A DNA stretch of 61,510 nucleotides from an uncultured Prevotella sp. (GTDB lineage: Bacteria; Bacteroidota; Bacteroidia; Bacteroidales; Bacteroidaceae). The notes under the pieces are model-generated. The model did not search any database. It saw only the letters and a list, made by a program, of their open reading frames with translations, and had not been told where the DNA came from. The DNA lies in NCBI GenBank assembly GCA_900315035.1, contig OMXO01000044.1, positions 1-61,510 of the forward strand. The letters run 5' to 3'. How positions within the stretch are numbered: position 1 is the stretch's first letter; every line of letters starts with the position of its first letter. This document shows positions 1-8,226 of this stretch, piece by piece. Position numbers and translations under genes: made by a program.

Positions 1-34
1 GGCCTCGTAAATTCCTCGCGGTAGAAATACGTTG

Positions 35-66
35 CAAAAATATACTGAAATTCGGTTACTACCAAA
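35..66 (-). promoter_or_regulatory. Bacteroidetes-type promoter reading out of the left edge
   Basis: On the minus strand there is a -7 box matching TAnnTTTG (35-42) and a -33 TTTG (63-66), separated by exactly 20 nt, which is the consensus for the Bacteroidetes primary sigma factor. It points left, so the gene it serves starts outside the window. No gene is visible between it and the BspA-like gene at 159. Confidence 0.6.
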
Positions 67-158
67 TTCCAGCCATCAAGTGTTAAAAATCAAAAGTTAT
101 TGAAAATGAGCGCTTTATGCGCAGTTAGTATTAGATATTCCTGGTTGTTTATACCCGT

Positions 159-1277
159 TTAGATACAACCAAAAAAAGCATCTCTACCTATGTGCTTTAC
201 GCTGTTGGGAATGTAGACAGAAGTAATATCACTTCCAGTATTTTGCACATTTTCTGTCTTAATAAATGCACCCTTAGCAATGGATGTCACTTCATATTCT
301 TTTCCTTCAATATTAATCTTTTCAGGTATAACAATGTCTCCAGAATAATCCTCTATTTGTACTACTTCACATTCTGAGTTAGATGTTATTATATACTTTA
401 TTCCATTTACTATGGCATCTGTATTAATAGGATTATCTTGTGTATTTTCCTTGATATTAGCAAAGTCTTTCCAACCTTCTGTTGACTTATATTTATCTAT
501 AGTACCTTTGGGCACATACAATATTGCATTACTAAAGGTCTTTCTGCTAAATACTCCACAATAATGATTTTTTTCGTTATATGATGTCCTTCCTTCTATC
601 TGAAAAGGATTATCAATATAGGAAATAATAGTATTTATGTTTGGAGTATATTCATCTCCACCATCGAAAGCATTATATCCAATGGATATCACGCTGTTGG
701 GTATTGTTACAGAGGTCAGACTACGGCAATTCCAGAAGGCAAATTCCCCAATTGAGGTCACTTTGTCAGGTATTTCAATAGATTTCAAACTGGTACATCT
801 ATAAAATGCTTGTTTCCCAATTGAAGTCAAGGTATTTGCTAAACTTACTTCAGATAAACTTCTGCAACCATTAAAAGTGTGTTCTTCTAGCGTCTTTATA
901 CCAGGAGGGATTGTCACAGAAGTTAATTTCGTAGAAGAAAATGCCCATTTCCCGATACGTGCAACAGAATTGGGTATAGCGATGGAAGTAATAGGCATAT
1001 CTTCAAATGCACAATCACCAATAGAGTAAACTTCAGATCCCAGAATAACGTTTTGGATATCATAGCGAAAATCGTACCATGGAGTATGCTTATAACTACT
1101 ACCTCTTTCATAATTTGTCATATCCCCCGCTCCTGAAATAGTGAGAGTTTTTGTAGCCTCAGAATATGACCATGTGAGGCCAGAACCACAGCTCCCTGAA
1201 TGTAAATTCGATTGAGCCATGCAATTAAGCAATGACACATGAAAAAAGAGAAATGTAACCAAGACTTGTCTTTTCAT
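159..1277 (-). CDS. BspA-like leucine-rich repeat surface protein, probably C-terminally truncated
   Basis: The protein has 372 aa. An N-terminal signal peptide (about residues 1-21, ending ..CMAQ) is followed by a short beta region and then LRR_5/BspA repeats (about 75-215), with the recurring pattern T-S-V-T-I-P-x-S-V-x-S-I-G-x-x-A-F-x-x-C. A non-repeat stretch (about 220-330) precedes a last repeat that stops in mid-unit directly after A-F-F-G-C-I. Family members are secreted or surface proteins implicated in adhesion and usually end in more repeats or a sorting domain; neither is present here. No Bacteroidetes -33/-7 pair is visible upstream. The abrupt stop within a repeat and the decayed DNA upstream suggest a truncated, possibly non-functional allele. 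Confidence 0.75.
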   Translation of the reverse strand: MKRQVLVTFLFFHVSLLNCMAQSNLHSGSCGSGLTWSYSEATKTLTISGAGDMTNYERGSSYKHTPWYDFRYDIQNVILGSEVYSIGDCAFEDMPITSIAIPNSVARIGKWAFSSTKLTSVTIPPGIKTLEEHTFNGCRSLSEVSLANTLTSIGKQAFYRCTSLKSIEIPDKVTSIGEFAFWNCRSLTSVTIPNSVISIGYNAFDGGDEYTPNINTIISYIDNPFQIEGRTSYNEKNHYCGVFSRKTFSNAILYVPKGTIDKYKSTEGWKDFANIKENTQDNPINTDAIVNGIKYIITSNSECEVVQIEDYSGDIVIPEKINIEGKEYEVTSIAKGAFIKTENVQNTGSDITSVYIPNSVKHIGRDAFFGCI

Positions 1278-1664
1278 TTTTTAGCTATTGTGCTACCAGT
1301 TCCCAAGATGAATAGCTGGTTAGTAGATTTGAGAAGCATGGGACTATTGAAAATTATCGTAAGGAGGTTCTGGAATACCTATCATCAGACATTGAACAAT
1401 AGCCCATGCCCTGAGATATGTAAATCCAAAAGGATATAATAATCCCAAGCATGAGCATATTGCCTCTTATCCCTGATGATTGAAATTTTTCAGATTTCCT
1501 TACAGGATAATAACAATTGCTCTTTTTCTAAGCTGAGTCCTTTATAACATGCTCCTGCACACAGGTGCACTTGAAACTCAGTGGCAAATATATGAATAAA
1601 TTCTCACATAACAATGATTTTCTTCAAAAAACTGCATTTTAGCCATCATTTTTAATAAGAATAC
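1278..1664. other. non-coding or decayed region
   Basis: No convincing intact gene is present. One short reading frame on the plus strand (about 1312-1400) reads like real protein (R-F-E-K-H-G-T-I-E-N-Y-R-K-E) but is flanked by stops, as in a gene remnant. On the minus strand a -7-like box (1585-1592, TATATTTG) precedes a 34-codon frame (1354-1458) with one hydrophobic stretch. Neither is supported well enough to call as a gene. Confidence 0.4.
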
Positions 1665-1910
1665 CTACATACAATAATCAAAAATGAGATAGAGGCTTGC
1701 ACCCCTATCCCTATTTATAGATTGAAATCTTTCTTGATTCGTTGTACTGTGGATATTCCTTTTCCTGTCAGTGTCTTCTCCTGTAGCGAATAGGTCTGTA
1801 GAGATTCGCTTCACAGCACGGCCTTTTGTGAATCGAATTTTGACATTGTAAGAACCATCCATTCTCTTCCTGTCCTTCTGGACTTCTGCTTTGATTGTAA
1901 GCATGGGCAT
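1665..1910 (-). pseudogene. tyrosine recombinase (integrase) N-terminal remnant
   Basis: Starting at M-P-M-L-T-I-K-A-E-V-Q, the first ~55 residues match the N-terminal arm DNA-binding segment of Bacteroidetes conjugative-transposon tyrosine recombinases (K-R-x-D-G-S-Y-N-V-K-I-R-F-T-K, then R-I-S-T-D-L-F-A-T). After that the frame degenerates and stops; the core-binding and catalytic domains (R..HxxR..Y) are absent. The remnant lies about 180 bp from tRNA-Arg, a typical integration target, so it reads as the scar of a lost element. An upstream frame from 1931 adds seven residues; 1910 is preferred because family members start M-x-M-x-T-I-K-A. Confidence 0.65.
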
Positions 1911-2056
1911 TTTTGTTTTTTGTGTCAACATGCGGTCAACATTTGGTTAAAACTGTGCTGTTTTTTGAGAAATCCACATTTTTAAGGAAATGGTTATCTT
2001 CAGTAGCTTGGTTTTTTATGATTCTTGGAAAATCTTAAAAATCAGGACTTTAGAGA

Positions 2057-2087
2057 ATAAAAAAGCCTCAGATTAACTCTGAGACTT
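2057..2087 (-). terminator. Rho-independent terminator of tRNA-Arg
   Basis: On the minus strand a 10-bp stem (2078-2087 with 2063-2072, one G-U pair) with a 5-nt loop is followed by a T-run (2062-2057). It lies 3 nt beyond the tRNA 3' end. Confidence 0.8.
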
Positions 2088-2089
2088 CG

Positions 2090-2163
2090 TGATTCCGTCG
2101 GGATTCGAACCCGAGGCCTACTGCTTAGAAGGCAGTTGCTCTATCCAGCTGAGCTACGGAACC
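2090..2163 (-). tRNA. tRNA-Arg (anticodon TCT)
   Basis: A full cloverleaf can be drawn. The 7-bp acceptor stem pairs GGTTCCG with CGGAATC (one G-U), followed by discriminator A. The anticodon stem ACTGC/GCAGT encloses loop CTTCTAA, giving anticodon TCT. The T-arm carries GGTTCGAATCC. CCA is not encoded. An integrase remnant lies just downstream of its 3' end, consistent with past use as an attachment site. Confidence 0.95.
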
Positions 2164-2236
2164 GACCTTAGTTTCTTGTGAAATCGGCTGCAAAGGTATA
2201 AATTTTTTCTGAATCTGCCAAATAATAAGGGAAATT

Positions 2237-3049
2237 TTATACGGTGAATCGAATATATGACCTGTCGTCGAAGGAATGATTACCCTGAACGAAGGCTTTG
2301 GTGGCCTTGAAACGCCCGATGTTGAGGGGATCGTTGAGCCGTTGCTGTTCGAGGAGGGATTCGGTCTCTTCGAGTGTGGCAGCGAGTTTGGGATAACCAT
2401 CGCTGGCGAGGACAATCTCCCAAGGCTGGAAGTTGAGTGTAAGCACGGGAACGAGCGACTGGGGGATATGGAATCCGTCGATGACGGCATAGGTCTTGTT
2501 CTGATTCTTCATGACCTCGATCATGTGGGGAATCATCACCTCGCGGGCTGGGTCGAAAGGCTGGCGAAGCTGCTCCTCGGTATAGCCCTCTGCCAAGAGC
2601 TCGCGCACTCGGGCTGCCCGCATCTCGGCCAACTCCTGTTCGTAGGGCTTGGGATTATCGTAGTATTCGCCTCCCACCAGGCAATGACAATCGCCAACGA
2701 GCCACACCTCGCGGCGCACGCGGCTATAGATGACGGCAGAGGCGGTAAGTCGCTCTTCGGGATGCTCGGCCATGCGGCTTTTGGGGAATCGCAGCCAGTA
2801 ATGACGGCTGATGGCTTTGGTGACGCCTTTGCAGAACTGCTGACAACTGATATCGGCAGGCATGCGGCGGATATATCGGCTGACTATCTTCATGGCATAG
2901 CGACCATTGCTTATCCAGGGGCAATGGCGACGGCTGGTCTTCGAAGTGGAACCGTCGATGACAGCGATGAAGTCATTTGTGACGACGATTCCGTCCTCGC
3001 TTTTCTTCTCGGGGTTCTTCGGAATGACGCTTTGCTCGATGATTTTCAT
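2237..3049 (-). CDS. PP2C-like protein phosphatase family protein
   Basis: The protein has 270 aa from the M-K-I-I-E-Q start at 3049; a longer in-frame extension to 3289 would run back through the heptamer repeat and the ygiQ coding region and is rejected. The N-terminal part has E-D-G-I-V-V-T-N-D-F-I-A-V-I-D-G-S-T, like the Asp-containing metal-binding strand of PP2C-type phosphatases. Later V-W-L-V-G-D-C-H and L-A-S-D-G-Y-P fit the other metal-site strands. It probably acts in the cytoplasm; the substrate is unknown. Its start overlaps the end of ygiQ by 77 nt because that frame runs on through a tandem repeat. The family call is by eye; function is inferred only. Confidence 0.6.
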   Translation of the reverse strand: MKIIEQSVIPKNPEKKSEDGIVVTNDFIAVIDGSTSKTSRRHCPWISNGRYAMKIVSRYIRRMPADISCQQFCKGVTKAISRHYWLRFPKSRMAEHPEERLTASAVIYSRVRREVWLVGDCHCLVGGEYYDNPKPYEQELAEMRAARVRELLAEGYTEEQLRQPFDPAREVMIPHMIEVMKNQNKTYAVIDGFHIPQSLVPVLTLNFQPWEIVLASDGYPKLAATLEETESLLEQQRLNDPLNIGRFKATKAFVQGNHSFDDRSYIRFTV

Positions 3050-4922
3050 TGGGGGTTTGAGGTTTGGGATTTGAGGTTTGAGGTTTGAGGTTTGAGGTTT
3101 TGTCGTAGAGACGCTGGATGAGATCGGGGCGCCCGATACGACGGAGGCTCTGTTCGATGTTGCGACGCTCTTCGGGTTTATACCAGAAGAAAAACTGGCG
3201 CTGGGCGAGTTTCTCGCGTGGCGTCTTGGCACTGAACACTTCTTCGAGTGTGTAGGGATCATAGCCTGTGTACCAGGTCTCGGTAGCATTGGTCATGGGT
3301 GTAGGCGTGAAGTCCTGCACCTGTTCCAGATGGAAGTCGAGGCCCTTGGTGATGACGGCCAGTTCGGCCATATCCTCTTCATGACAGCCGGGATGGGAGG
3401 AGATGAAGTAGGGGATGATCTGCTGGCGCAGGTTCTCTTCGCGATTGATGCGGTCGAACTGGCGCTTGAACTCGTAGAACTGTTGGAACGAGGGTTTGCG
3501 CATGAGGTAGAGCACGCGTTCGGAGGTATGTTCCGGGGCGACCTTCAATCGGCCAGAGACGTGGCGCATGATCAGTTCGCGGGTATATTCCTGAGCCGCA
3601 CGATTAGCCTCTTCATCTTTGCTGCGATAAAGCAACAGGTCGTAACGCACACCACTGCCGATAAAGCTGCGCTTGATGCCCGGCAGCGCATCGACGGCAT
3701 GATAGATGTCGAGCAGTCGGCGATGGTTGGTATCGAGGTTCGGACAGATCTGCGGATGGATGCAGCTGGGACGTCGGCACTTCTCACAGGCCTTGAGATT
3801 GCGCCCATGCATGCCGTACATGTTGGCAGAGGGTCCACCGAGGTCGGAGAGGTAACCTTTGAAGTCGGGCATCTGCATCACCTGCTTTACCTCTTTTAAT
3901 ATACTCTCCTTAGAACGGCACGCAATAAACTTGCCCTGATGGGCCGAGATGGTGCAGAAGGCACAGCCTCCGAAACAGCCGCGATGGATGTTGACGGAGT
4001 GCTTGATCATGTCGTAGGCGGGGATGCGCTTGCCCTTGTATTTGGGGTGTGGCTGTCGCGTATAGGGCAGGTCGAACGAGGCGTCGAGTTCCTCGGTGGT
4101 CATCGGGGGAAAAGGAGGGTTGACGACGACGTAGGTTTGAGATTTGAGGGGTTGGAGGAGGCGCTGGGCATGCATCATGTTTGACTGTTCCTCGATATGA
4201 CGGAAGTTCTCGGCCTGTGAACGCTTGTTGCGCAGACACTCCTCGTGGCTGTGGAGCACGATGTCGTCAGCGGTGATGCCGCCAGGGATCTCGTCTTGGC
4301 TGGCGAGATAGACTGTTTGGGGCAGATCGTTGATGTCGCGGATAGACTCGCCATTGGAGAGTCGTCGCGCCAGTTCGAGAGTCACCTTCTCGCCCATGCC
4401 GTAAGTGATCATATCGGCCCCAGCATCGCAGAGAATACAGGGTCTCAACTTATCCTGCCAGTAGTCGTAATGCGTCAGTCGGCGCAGAGAGGCTTCGATG
4501 CCTCCCAGCACGACGGGCACATCGGGAAAGAGCTCTTTGAGGATACGGGAATAGACGATCGTGGGATATTCCGGACGCATGTCGTGACGTCCATCGGGAC
4601 TATAGGCATCCTCAGAGCGCAGGCGACGGTTGGCTGTATATTTGTTGACCATCGAGTCCATACAGCCAGGAGCGATGCCGAAGAAGAGGCGCGGGCGCCC
4701 CAGTTTTTTGAAGTCGCGATAGTCGCCGTGCCAGTCGGGCTGCGGAACGATGGCCACCCGATATCCGGCAGCCTCGAGAGTTCGTCCGATGACTGCCGCC
4801 CCAAACGAGGGGTGGTCGATATACGCATCGCCAGAGAACAGGATGACGTCGAGTTCATCCCATCCTCTGAGTTCCAACTCCTTCTTGGTCGTTGGCAGAA
4901 AATCCGTCAGTCTATATTCCAT
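2973..4922 (-). CDS. ygiQ: YgiQ family radical SAM protein
   Basis: The protein has 649 aa. The N-terminal YgiQ domain (about 1-290) contains S-G-D-A-Y-I-D-H-P-S-F-G and G-G-I-E-A-S-L-R-R. The radical SAM cluster motif C-F-G-G-C-A-F-C (C316, C320, C323) follows R-I-P-A-Y-D-M-I-K-H-S-V-N-I, and a further Cys group (K-C-R-R-P-S-C-I-H) comes later. The reaction of this widely conserved family is not established. The C-terminal ~40 residues are low-complexity and come from a tandem heptamer at 3056-3097, so the stop codon lies 77 nt inside the next gene. The start is preceded by another heptamer array carrying AAGAGG purine runs. Confidence 0.93.
   Translation of the reverse strand: MEYRLTDFLPTTKKELELRGWDELDVILFSGDAYIDHPSFGAAVIGRTLEAAGYRVAIVPQPDWHGDYRDFKKLGRPRLFFGIAPGCMDSMVNKYTANRRLRSEDAYSPDGRHDMRPEYPTIVYSRILKELFPDVPVVLGGIEASLRRLTHYDYWQDKLRPCILCDAGADMITYGMGEKVTLELARRLSNGESIRDINDLPQTVYLASQDEIPGGITADDIVLHSHEECLRNKRSQAENFRHIEEQSNMMHAQRLLQPLKSQTYVVVNPPFPPMTTEELDASFDLPYTRQPHPKYKGKRIPAYDMIKHSVNIHRGCFGGCAFCTISAHQGKFIACRSKESILKEVKQVMQMPDFKGYLSDLGGPSANMYGMHGRNLKACEKCRRPSCIHPQICPNLDTNHRRLLDIYHAVDALPGIKRSFIGSGVRYDLLLYRSKDEEANRAAQEYTRELIMRHVSGRLKVAPEHTSERVLYLMRKPSFQQFYEFKRQFDRINREENLRQQIIPYFISSHPGCHEEDMAELAVITKGLDFHLEQVQDFTPTPMTNATETWYTGYDPYTLEEVFSAKTPREKLAQRQFFFWYKPEERRNIEQSLRRIGRPDLIQRLYDKTSNLKPQTSNPKPQTPNENHRAKRHSEEPREEKRGRNRRHK
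3056..3097. repeat. tandem heptamer array, TTTGAGG x6
   Basis: Six contiguous 7-bp units (TTTGAGG, one variant TTTGGGA) lie inside the 3' end of the ygiQ frame and just upstream of the phosphatase start. On the coding strand they read CCTCAAA and translate as repeats of N-L-K-P-Q-T-S. The same heptamer recurs at 4136-4149 (two units) and at 24348-24375. Confidence 0.9.
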
Positions 4923-4924
4923 TC

Positions 4925-4945
4925 TTACCTCTTACCACTCACCTC
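4925..4945. repeat. tandem heptamer array, TTACCTC type x3
   Basis: Three contiguous 7-bp units (TTACCTC, TTACCAC, TCACCTC) fill the 23-bp gap between the 114-aa gene and ygiQ. Read on the coding strand they contribute purine-rich AAGAGG and GTAAGA runs just before the ygiQ ATG, so the array may double as a ribosome binding site. Confidence 0.8.
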
Positions 4946-5290
4946 TTAATTAAACGGTGTTCCTTGAAAAGCACGCGTGGTCATACCCAGATTATCGTTA
5001 GCCTGATTCTTCCAGTTGATGTAAAGCAGTACGAGCTGCTGGAGTCCGAAGGCTTTCATGTTGGGGTGATAAATCACGTCGAGGCATAGGTTGAGCAGGT
5101 CTTTGTCGAGTCCTGCCTGAGCCTCGAGGAGCGCGCGGATGTTGAACTTCAGTTTGTCGAGTACTTGCTCATCCACATAGCCATTGCTGTCGATGAGATC
5201 GCGAAATAGTTGATACTTCTCAATCACCTGCAGGTGTGCTTCTTGCACTTCTATGCTGCGGGTGCCAGACGAATTAGTTTGAATCTTCAT
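4946..5290 (-). CDS. conserved-looking hypothetical protein, 114 aa
   Basis: No family is recognised. The protein is soluble, mostly predicted alpha-helical and acidic, with no signal peptide, Cys pairs or obvious catalytic motif. Notable segments are V-I-E-K-Y-Q-L-F-R-D-L-I-D-S-N-G and Q-Q-L-V-L-L-Y-I-N-W-K. It lies 35 bp downstream of the large amidase gene and 23 bp upstream of ygiQ on the same strand, so it is probably co-transcribed with one or both. Even codon use and the lack of a better overlapping frame support it as a real gene. Confidence 0.6.
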   Translation of the reverse strand: MKIQTNSSGTRSIEVQEAHLQVIEKYQLFRDLIDSNGYVDEQVLDKLKFNIRALLEAQAGLDKDLLNLCLDVIYHPNMKAFGLQQLVLLYINWKNQANDNLGMTTRAFQGTPFN

Positions 5291-5325
5291 AATCTTTTAA
5301 GTTTTTTGGTTTATATTTTATGGGT

Positions 5326-8226
5326 TTATAGTGAACGTAATAGGAAATTCAGTATGCCCTTCATCAGCATGTGGCGCTTCTGTTCAGACTGGATACACTC
5401 GAAGGGGAATCCCATCGTCATCGCCTTGTAGTCGCTGCCGTCGTAAGCCACACAGGCACTATACTGATCGGCATAGATCATCGCTGAATAGGCAGGCGAC
5501 ACGGGGTTGAGTATGTCGGGATGCTGGGCTGCATAATGGATATCGTTGAGTTGGCGATGGAAGGTGAAGGTAGTGCCGAGACCAGCGATGGTATCGCGCT
5601 CCAGACTGTCGCGATTGACACCTTCGTAGGAACACTTGAGCACCTGGGCGAGGAACTGCTGATCGCCAGGCAACGTCATGTCGGCACCGACATACGAACC
5701 ACTGACGAGAAGGGCTCCGCCACGCGAGGTGAAGAGTTCGAGATGGCGGCGCATCACTGGTGAGAAGGCGCGGTACTTACGCAGCGACCACCCATCGTTT
5801 TTCTCGAGTCCGAGAATGAGGTCGATCATCTGGTATCTCGAAGGCAACACCTCGTTGCTCTCGATAGCCTCAGACGAACAACTGACGATGTTATAAGCCT
5901 GTGCCGAAGCGATGGCCTGAGCATGGGTGCGAATATAGTTGAAGTCGTTGCCGGCAATGATACGCCCTGCCAAAGCATCGTCGGTATAGCCTAATCCCGA
6001 GGTGCTCGTATTACCGATACGCGACTTGTCGAAACTGGTCTGATAGCCCGTCCATCCAGCAGTAGGACCATAGGTGACACCGATGTCGCGACGAAGGTCG
6101 AATCCCTGTTGTGCCGCATTGTCGATGACGGCAGGCGAAGAGAGCCGATGGAACCCGTTGACGATGAGTATCGTCTTCTGAGCCTCAGGCACATAGCAGG
6201 CCGATACCACTTCGCTGGGGAAACTCTCGCCACCATCGTTGACGGCAGCAATCCTGAAGTTGTAGAGTTGGCCGGGCTGCAGTTTGATTGTTGCACTGGT
6301 ATGGGCACCTTTCAGATAAGTACCATTGTCGAACCCCCGATTGCCGACGGCTTGATAAACGATGTAGCCCGAAGGTACAGCAGAAGGCTCGTCGGGATCG
6401 TTGACGCAGTTCCAACTGAGTCGGGCCTCGCCCTTATCCGTCAGTTCTACGCGGAGGTGATTAGGTGTCAGCGGTGTAACCACATACGGTGTATGGTGCA
6501 TGCGACAGATATAGCGGAGCAGCGTCTTATAGATACTGCGGGCGAAGTCGAACTTGAAGTTGGGATCCTGCGCATAACGCATATCGGCAAAGTTCTGATG
6601 CGACATTGTCTCGAGGATGGCACTGGGCACCTCGGGCACACGACTCTCAGAGTAGTTGCGGTCCCAGAGTTCGCGTCGCTGCCAACTGCCATAGAGTCGT
6701 TTCATATCCTTAGGAATAGTAGTGAGCAGTTCGTCGGCCAGATCGCGAGAGGCCAGACGAGAACGGCCAGTACTGAGGATGCTGTCGTTAAGATAGGTGG
6801 TGCAGACAGCCAACGTGCCCGTATGCGTTCTGCCATCAGAGGTATAGCCCGCATCGCTGTGGACAGCCAAAGACAGTTCGATAGGCACATGACGGCCTGT
6901 CGTATCAGGCATATAGCAAGAACCACCAGCCAGCAGATTAGTCATGTAAGAACGGGCATTGATATCGTCGCCGTAATCATCCTCACCGTTCTTCGTGGAA
7001 TAGACGGCATAGGGCATACCTGCCCATTGGGCATAATAGCGGGCACCCTCGACACAACGGGGCAGTCCGCTGGTGGAATAGCCGCGACGGATGTTACCCA
7101 TACCCCCTCCGAAACGTACCGCATCGGCTGTGACGATGCCCGACTTCTTGCTCAGGTTAGAGAGAATGACGCAGTTCTGTTCATCGTTACCCGCATCGAA
7201 ATCAAACGTGCCGAGATAGACCCAAGTGGAACCGCCCATCTGCTGATTGACGTGAAACTCTGTGGGGATGCCTTGATGCCAGACCGTATAACGGGCATCG
7301 TCGATGCTGCCAGGAACCGTCTGATAACTGACATAGACGGCATAACGGCCAGCTTCGGGGATAGCCGGACGATAGATGGCGGTACACTCCTGGCGCTTAT
7401 CGCTGGCAGTCGGAATCTGACGGGCCGAACCTGCCGTGAAGGGATTCTCGTGATCCTCGTAGATGCCAGTATGGAACTTAAATCCGACGGAGTCGCACGA
7501 GGTCCAACCCATTCCCATGTGCGTCTCGAGATAGATGCCCTGAGCGGTTCGAGGCGTATCATTATCGACGATCACCTCATGTCGCTGCCAATCGCGCTCA
7601 CGCGGTGTGAAGACGATGGCACCAGCCTTTTCGAGCATCGGTATTAAATAAGGTACGACGATGGTCTGTGTGAAGAGATCTTCACGACTGCCGAAGAGTG
7701 GAGGTCGCTGCCATTGCCACTGATTCTCCCTGATGCTGAAATAGCGTCCATGACTGGCCCAGAGTGAGAGATGGCGGTTCTGCAAGCCATAAGATATCTG
7801 ATAGGGGAGTGAGGCATTACGCACCCAGGGATTACCCTTATAGTCGATGTCGCCCCAAACCCTCGACGCATCATCCACTTGACGGAACCGCGTCGGAACC
7901 AGGTCGCGAACCTCCCAACCGCCCGTTTTAACCGACAGTTGATAAGAGCGGCAATAATCGGGCAGAAGTCGCTGTATCGACTCATAGATGCGTTCTGCTG
8001 ATTCAGGTGTGAAAGTCTGTTCGCCTAAATGGTTATCGGCACATATTTCAATGGTTTGAAGAGAGTCGTTGATGTTAATGCTTTTAAGATGGGCTGCTGA
8101 ACGTATCAACTGTCCTGAAGGACTATAGGTCCTGAAGTAGTTATCTAATTTATTAATCAAGTCCTGCTGGCCAAAGGCAGTCAGCGCCAAAGCACCAGTC
8201 AGGACGAGTGTGAAGAGTCGTTTCAT
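5326..8226 (-). CDS. exported N-acetylmuramoyl-L-alanine amidase-like protein ('xanthan lyase' type) with golvesin-like and FnIII domains
   Basis: The protein has 966 aa with a signal peptide (residues 1-19, ending T-A-F-G). It shows an Amidase_3-like zinc hydrolase fold with all expected ligands: W-A-S-H-G (H159), E182 in R-E-D-L-F-T-Q, L-A-V-H-S-D-A-G (H456) and a late catalytic Glu in A-I-L-E-T-M-S-H (E539). The fold is interrupted by a golvesin/Xly-type beta domain (about 220-375). A fibronectin type III domain (about 600-690) and a C-terminal alpha/beta region follow. Homologues are often labelled xanthan lyase; the visible residues favour a peptidoglycan amidase. It probably acts in the periplasm or outside the cell. 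The ATGA overlap with the upstream acyltransferase gene indicates one operon. Confidence 0.8.
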   Translation of the reverse strand: MKRLFTLVLTGALALTAFGQQDLINKLDNYFRTYSPSGQLIRSAAHLKSININDSLQTIEICADNHLGEQTFTPESAERIYESIQRLLPDYCRSYQLSVKTGGWEVRDLVPTRFRQVDDASRVWGDIDYKGNPWVRNASLPYQISYGLQNRHLSLWASHGRYFSIRENQWQWQRPPLFGSREDLFTQTIVVPYLIPMLEKAGAIVFTPRERDWQRHEVIVDNDTPRTAQGIYLETHMGMGWTSCDSVGFKFHTGIYEDHENPFTAGSARQIPTASDKRQECTAIYRPAIPEAGRYAVYVSYQTVPGSIDDARYTVWHQGIPTEFHVNQQMGGSTWVYLGTFDFDAGNDEQNCVILSNLSKKSGIVTADAVRFGGGMGNIRRGYSTSGLPRCVEGARYYAQWAGMPYAVYSTKNGEDDYGDDINARSYMTNLLAGGSCYMPDTTGRHVPIELSLAVHSDAGYTSDGRTHTGTLAVCTTYLNDSILSTGRSRLASRDLADELLTTIPKDMKRLYGSWQRRELWDRNYSESRVPEVPSAILETMSHQNFADMRYAQDPNFKFDFARSIYKTLLRYICRMHHTPYVVTPLTPNHLRVELTDKGEARLSWNCVNDPDEPSAVPSGYIVYQAVGNRGFDNGTYLKGAHTSATIKLQPGQLYNFRIAAVNDGGESFPSEVVSACYVPEAQKTILIVNGFHRLSSPAVIDNAAQQGFDLRRDIGVTYGPTAGWTGYQTSFDKSRIGNTSTSGLGYTDDALAGRIIAGNDFNYIRTHAQAIASAQAYNIVSCSSEAIESNEVLPSRYQMIDLILGLEKNDGWSLRKYRAFSPVMRRHLELFTSRGGALLVSGSYVGADMTLPGDQQFLAQVLKCSYEGVNRDSLERDTIAGLGTTFTFHRQLNDIHYAAQHPDILNPVSPAYSAMIYADQYSACVAYDGSDYKAMTMGFPFECIQSEQKRHMLMKGILNFLLRSL

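Noticed and set aside
1354-1458. 34-codon minus-strand ORF with a hydrophobic helix and a purine-rich sequence before the ATG
   Set aside because: Lies in decayed DNA, no family recognised, no full promoter; too weak to call.
2090-2163. Duplicated attachment site of the tRNA-Arg 3' end
   Set aside because: No second copy of the T-arm/acceptor sequence was seen near the integrase remnant, so no att pair is claimed.
2276-3088. 270-codon plus-strand frame opposite the PP2C-like gene
   Set aside because: Antisense shadow; its end is made of the heptamer repeat and the opposite strand holds a recognisable phosphatase and ygiQ.
6109-7647. 512-codon open frame on the plus strand opposite the amidase-like gene
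   Set aside because: It is the antisense shadow of a well-supported gene with signal peptide and catalytic residues; its own translation has no domain and no promoter.
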